DNA from: Candidatus Dadabacteria bacterium
GTDB taxonomy: Bacteria; Desulfobacterota_D; UBA1144; Nemesobacterales; JAJCZQ01
Assembly: GCA_030624695.1 (NCBI GenBank)
Contig: JAUXJP010000045.1
Coordinates: forward strand, 1-7,243
Reading direction: 5' to 3'
DNA: 7,243 bases
The position numbers were made by a program, and so were the translations under genes. Below are positions 5,384 to 7,243 of the stretch, piece by piece (position 1 is the first letter of the stretch; each line of letters begins with the position of its first letter). The notes below the pieces were generated by a model. That model had not been told where the DNA came from. It worked only from the letters and a program-made list of their open reading frames with translations, and ran no database searches.

Positions 5384-7096
5384 TTAACCTCCTTGTGGAA
5401 TATGAACAGTTCGATTGATATATAATTGCTGAAATATAGAAAGAATATTACTTACAGTCCAATACAGTATCAACCCTGAAGGCAGGCTCCAGAACATCAC
5501 TGTAAATATTATCGGCATAAACTGCATCATTTTCATTTGTAGTTCCATGCTCTCACTGCCGGGTGCCGTCACCGGGGTCATCTTTTGGGATAAAAACCAT
5601 GATACACCCATAAGAAGTGGCAGTATCCTGAACGGAAGTTCGTATTCGCCAAAGATTGGTATGTTAAAAAGGTGCTCCGGCTCGGCAAGGTCATTTATCC
5701 AAAGAAATGAGCTCTGCCTGAGATCAATGGAATAGAGTAAAACATCATAAAGAGCGATAAATACAGGAAGCTGAAGCAGAAGCGGAAAACAGCCTCCAAG
5801 ACTGCTCAGCGGGTTGACACCGTGGCTGGAATAAAGCTTCATGAGCTCTGCATTCTGTTTTGTTTTATCGTCTTTATATTTTTCTTTTAGTGCCTCTACC
5901 TTGGGCTTGATTGTCTGCATCTTGGCCTGCATTAACTTCATGGACCTCATGCTTTTCAGAGTGAGTGGCAGAAACAGAACCCTCAGAATTACGGTAATGG
6001 CAATAATTGACAAGCCGTAGTTGTGAAATACCGAGTTTAATATTTTAAGGAACTTTAATGCTATTTTGGCGAGTATACCGAGCCATCCCCAGTTTATCGC
6101 TTCATTAAGCCCGTAACCGACTAAGTTAAGGTTCTTTGGTTCTTTTGGGCCAAGATATGTTTTCCATTTAGTTGTGTTGGTATTTCCGGGTTTTATTATA
6201 TTGCGTGGATAAAAGTACTTTGCATTTAAAATCTGGTTGCTGTTTAAAGAGCTGTAGTTTATTGCAGAATTGCCACCAATCTCAGGAATTACAGCTACAA
6301 GAAAATATTTGTCATTAAGGCCAAACCAGTTGATCTGCCCGGCAAACTGCTCTGTCTGTTTAGGGAGGCTGGTGACTTTTTCAATTTCATTATTTACAAG
6401 GACTATAAGCTCATCACTGCTGTCGCCTCTTCCCTTTTGCTCGATCTTTCCAAAGGCTTCAAAACCAAGCCCGTAGTCAATGGCATTGCCAGACAGGTTT
6501 GTTACGGCCATAGACTGATTAAGAAGATAGTTCTCAAGCTCAAACTCTATTGTTTTTGTTAATGTAAATCCATTCGGGTCATTATAGGTAAGGGTTATTC
6601 CCTTGTTGGTATCCGTTAGTTCAATATTTCTGGAACCGGAATAATTAAAGGGTATAAGGTAGGGAACATTTGCCCCTTTTACGTTTACCTTTGTAATTAT
6701 CTGTTTTTGCCCGTTAACAATATTGACAGGGGGTGAGTCTTTGGCAGTGGTGGCGTTGTAGTCTTTAAGTCTCCATTCCGTAATTCTTCCGCCCAGAGTG
6801 TCAATTTTACCGGTATAAATGGGTGTGCTGACTGTGATTATTGTGCCGGTGTCATCTTTTAGCAGTTCATCGTAATGGTTAACGTTCTCTACAACATTTG
6901 AGACTGACTGCACAGGTGCCTGAGGTGTGGCCTGGTTGACCTGAGCAGGGGCGTTTTGTACGTTTTCGCTGGTTTGGGGGGGCGTTACTGATTTTTCATT
7001 TTTTGTGGTTTTGCCGAAGAAGTATGAATATCCGAAAATAATAAAAAACGAAAGAACCAGAAAGAGTACGTAATTTAAAGTGAGTTTGCTATTCAT
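5384..7096 (-). CDS. yidC: Membrane protein insertase YidC (Oxa1/Alb3 family)
   Basis: YidC inserts and folds inner-membrane proteins, alone or with SecYEG. The 570 residues have the Gram-negative layout. An N-terminal membrane anchor (about 8-27) is followed by a low-complexity linker rich in P, Q, N and V (about 38-70). A large periplasmic beta-domain (about 75-330) precedes the C-terminal insertase core (about 335-560) with five membrane segments. R372, in ITVILRVLFLPLT, matches the conserved arginine of the hydrophilic groove (R366 in E. coli). The cytoplasmic coiled hairpin MKLMQAKMQTIKPKVEALKE (386-405) and the signature GGCFPLLLQLPVFIALY (434-450) are clear. The C-tail is short, ending about ten residues after the last segment. 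The ATG at 7094-7096 has AAGGA six bases upstream, overlapping the yidD stop codon. The gene lies between yidD and jag, as in many bacteria. Confidence 0.97.
   Translation of the reverse strand: MNSKLTLNYVLFLVLSFFIIFGYSYFFGKTTKNEKSVTPPQTSENVQNAPAQVNQATPQAPVQSVSNVVENVNHYDELLKDDTGTIITVSTPIYTGKIDTLGGRITEWRLKDYNATTAKDSPPVNIVNGQKQIITKVNVKGANVPYLIPFNYSGSRNIELTDTNKGITLTYNDPNGFTLTKTIEFELENYLLNQSMAVTNLSGNAIDYGLGFEAFGKIEQKGRGDSSDELIVLVNNEIEKVTSLPKQTEQFAGQINWFGLNDKYFLVAVIPEIGGNSAINYSSLNSNQILNAKYFYPRNIIKPGNTNTTKWKTYLGPKEPKNLNLVGYGLNEAINWGWLGILAKIALKFLKILNSVFHNYGLSIIAITVILRVLFLPLTLKSMRSMKLMQAKMQTIKPKVEALKEKYKDDKTKQNAELMKLYSSHGVNPLSSLGGCFPLLLQLPVFIALYDVLLYSIDLRQSSFLWINDLAEPEHLFNIPIFGEYELPFRILPLLMGVSWFLSQKMTPVTAPGSESMELQMKMMQFMPIIFTVMFWSLPSGLILYWTVSNILSIFQQLYINRTVHIPQGG
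5388..5394 (-). promoter_or_regulatory. Ribosome binding site of jag, inside the end of yidC
   Basis: On the minus strand AAGGAGG lies six bases before the jag ATG at 5381 and overlaps the last codons of yidC, just before its TAA. Ribosomes ending yidC therefore stop on the jag start site, which supports translational coupling and fixes the jag start. Confidence 0.85.
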
Positions 7097-7102
7097 TCAT
7101 AA

Positions 7103-7107
7103 TCCTT
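7103..7107 (-). promoter_or_regulatory. Ribosome binding site of yidC, overlapping the yidD stop
   Basis: On the minus strand AAGGA overlaps the yidD TAA (TAAGGA) and is six bases before the yidC ATG at 7096. Another ATG four bases upstream (at 7100) is out of frame, so 7096 is the start. Confidence 0.7.
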
Positions 7108-7243
7108 ATTGTTCAGCAGTCTTTTTTACAACCGGATCATATCCGCCGGAACAAAAAGGATGACACTTGGAGATTCTTTTCAGACTGTACCAGATTCCCC
7201 TGAATATACCGTGTTCTACTAAACAGTCCTTAGTGTAGACAGA
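7106..7243 (-). CDS. yidD: Membrane protein insertion efficiency factor YidD, C-terminal part (5' cut by window edge)
   Basis: Reading the minus strand from 7243 gives 45 residues in an open frame ending in TAA at 7108-7106. They include SVYTKDC, EHGIFRGIWYSLKRISKCHPF and GGYDPV, which match the conserved second half of YidD (the usual ...CSxYx..., KHG, W...KRI.RC.PF..GGYDPV pattern). YidD is a small peripheral membrane protein, normally about 70-90 residues, that helps YidC-dependent insertion, so roughly half is outside the window. The stop is nine bases before the yidC start, and the order yidD-yidC-jag is the conserved one. By synteny rnpA and rpmH would be expected just beyond the window edge, but that cannot be seen here. 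Confidence 0.92.
   Translation of the reverse strand, partial: SVYTKDCLVEHGIFRGIWYSLKRISKCHPFCSGGYDPVVKKTAEQ

Noticed and set aside
5158..5418. Plus-strand open frame opposite jag and the end of yidC
   Set aside because: It is a shadow of two well-supported genes and shows no independent coding evidence.

Overview
The window reads as an ordinary chromosomal segment of a Gram-negative bacterium with moderate to low GC content. The YidC protein has the large periplasmic domain typical of Gram-negative insertases, and yidD, yidC and jag lie in their widely conserved order. A lineage such as Deferribacterota would fit the overall look of the proteins, but that is a weak impression and not shown by the sequence. 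I see no mobile element, CRISPR array, tRNA or rRNA.

Layout. Positions 1-1320 (+) hold the 3' three quarters of a gene for a CaiC-like acyl-CoA synthetase, cut by the window start. It ends tail to tail, with no gap, against a calcium/sodium antiporter gene of the YrbG type (1321-2262, -). A 245-base AT-rich gap (2263-2507) follows, probably carrying divergent promoters and a strong ribosome binding site. Next comes a complete second acyl-CoA synthetase (2508-4229, +), a close paralogue of the first, and tadA (4230-4694, +), whose GTG start touches the synthetase stop codon. A 36-base gap contains an AT-rich hairpin that can end transcription from both sides. The rest, on the minus strand, is the membrane-insertion and RNA-binding cluster jag (4731-5381), yidC (5384-7096) and the 3' end of yidD (7106-7243), transcribed yidD to yidC to jag with spacings of 9 and 2 bases.

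How the genes work together. YidD, YidC and Jag form one tightly spaced unit: YidC inserts proteins into the inner membrane, YidD assists it, and Jag (KhpB/EloR) is an RNA-binding partner. TadA makes the wobble inosine of tRNA-Arg and is probably co-transcribed with the second synthetase by position only. The two synthetases should activate a carboxylic acid to its CoA thioester through an acyl-adenylate; the substrate cannot be read from the sequence. The most notable points are the paralogous synthetase pair flanking an unrelated convergent gene, a shortened hinge motif shared by both synthetases, a 15-base motif found both in the promoter region and in the terminator hairpin, and the absence of mnmE downstream of jag. 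I found no convincing new biological system.
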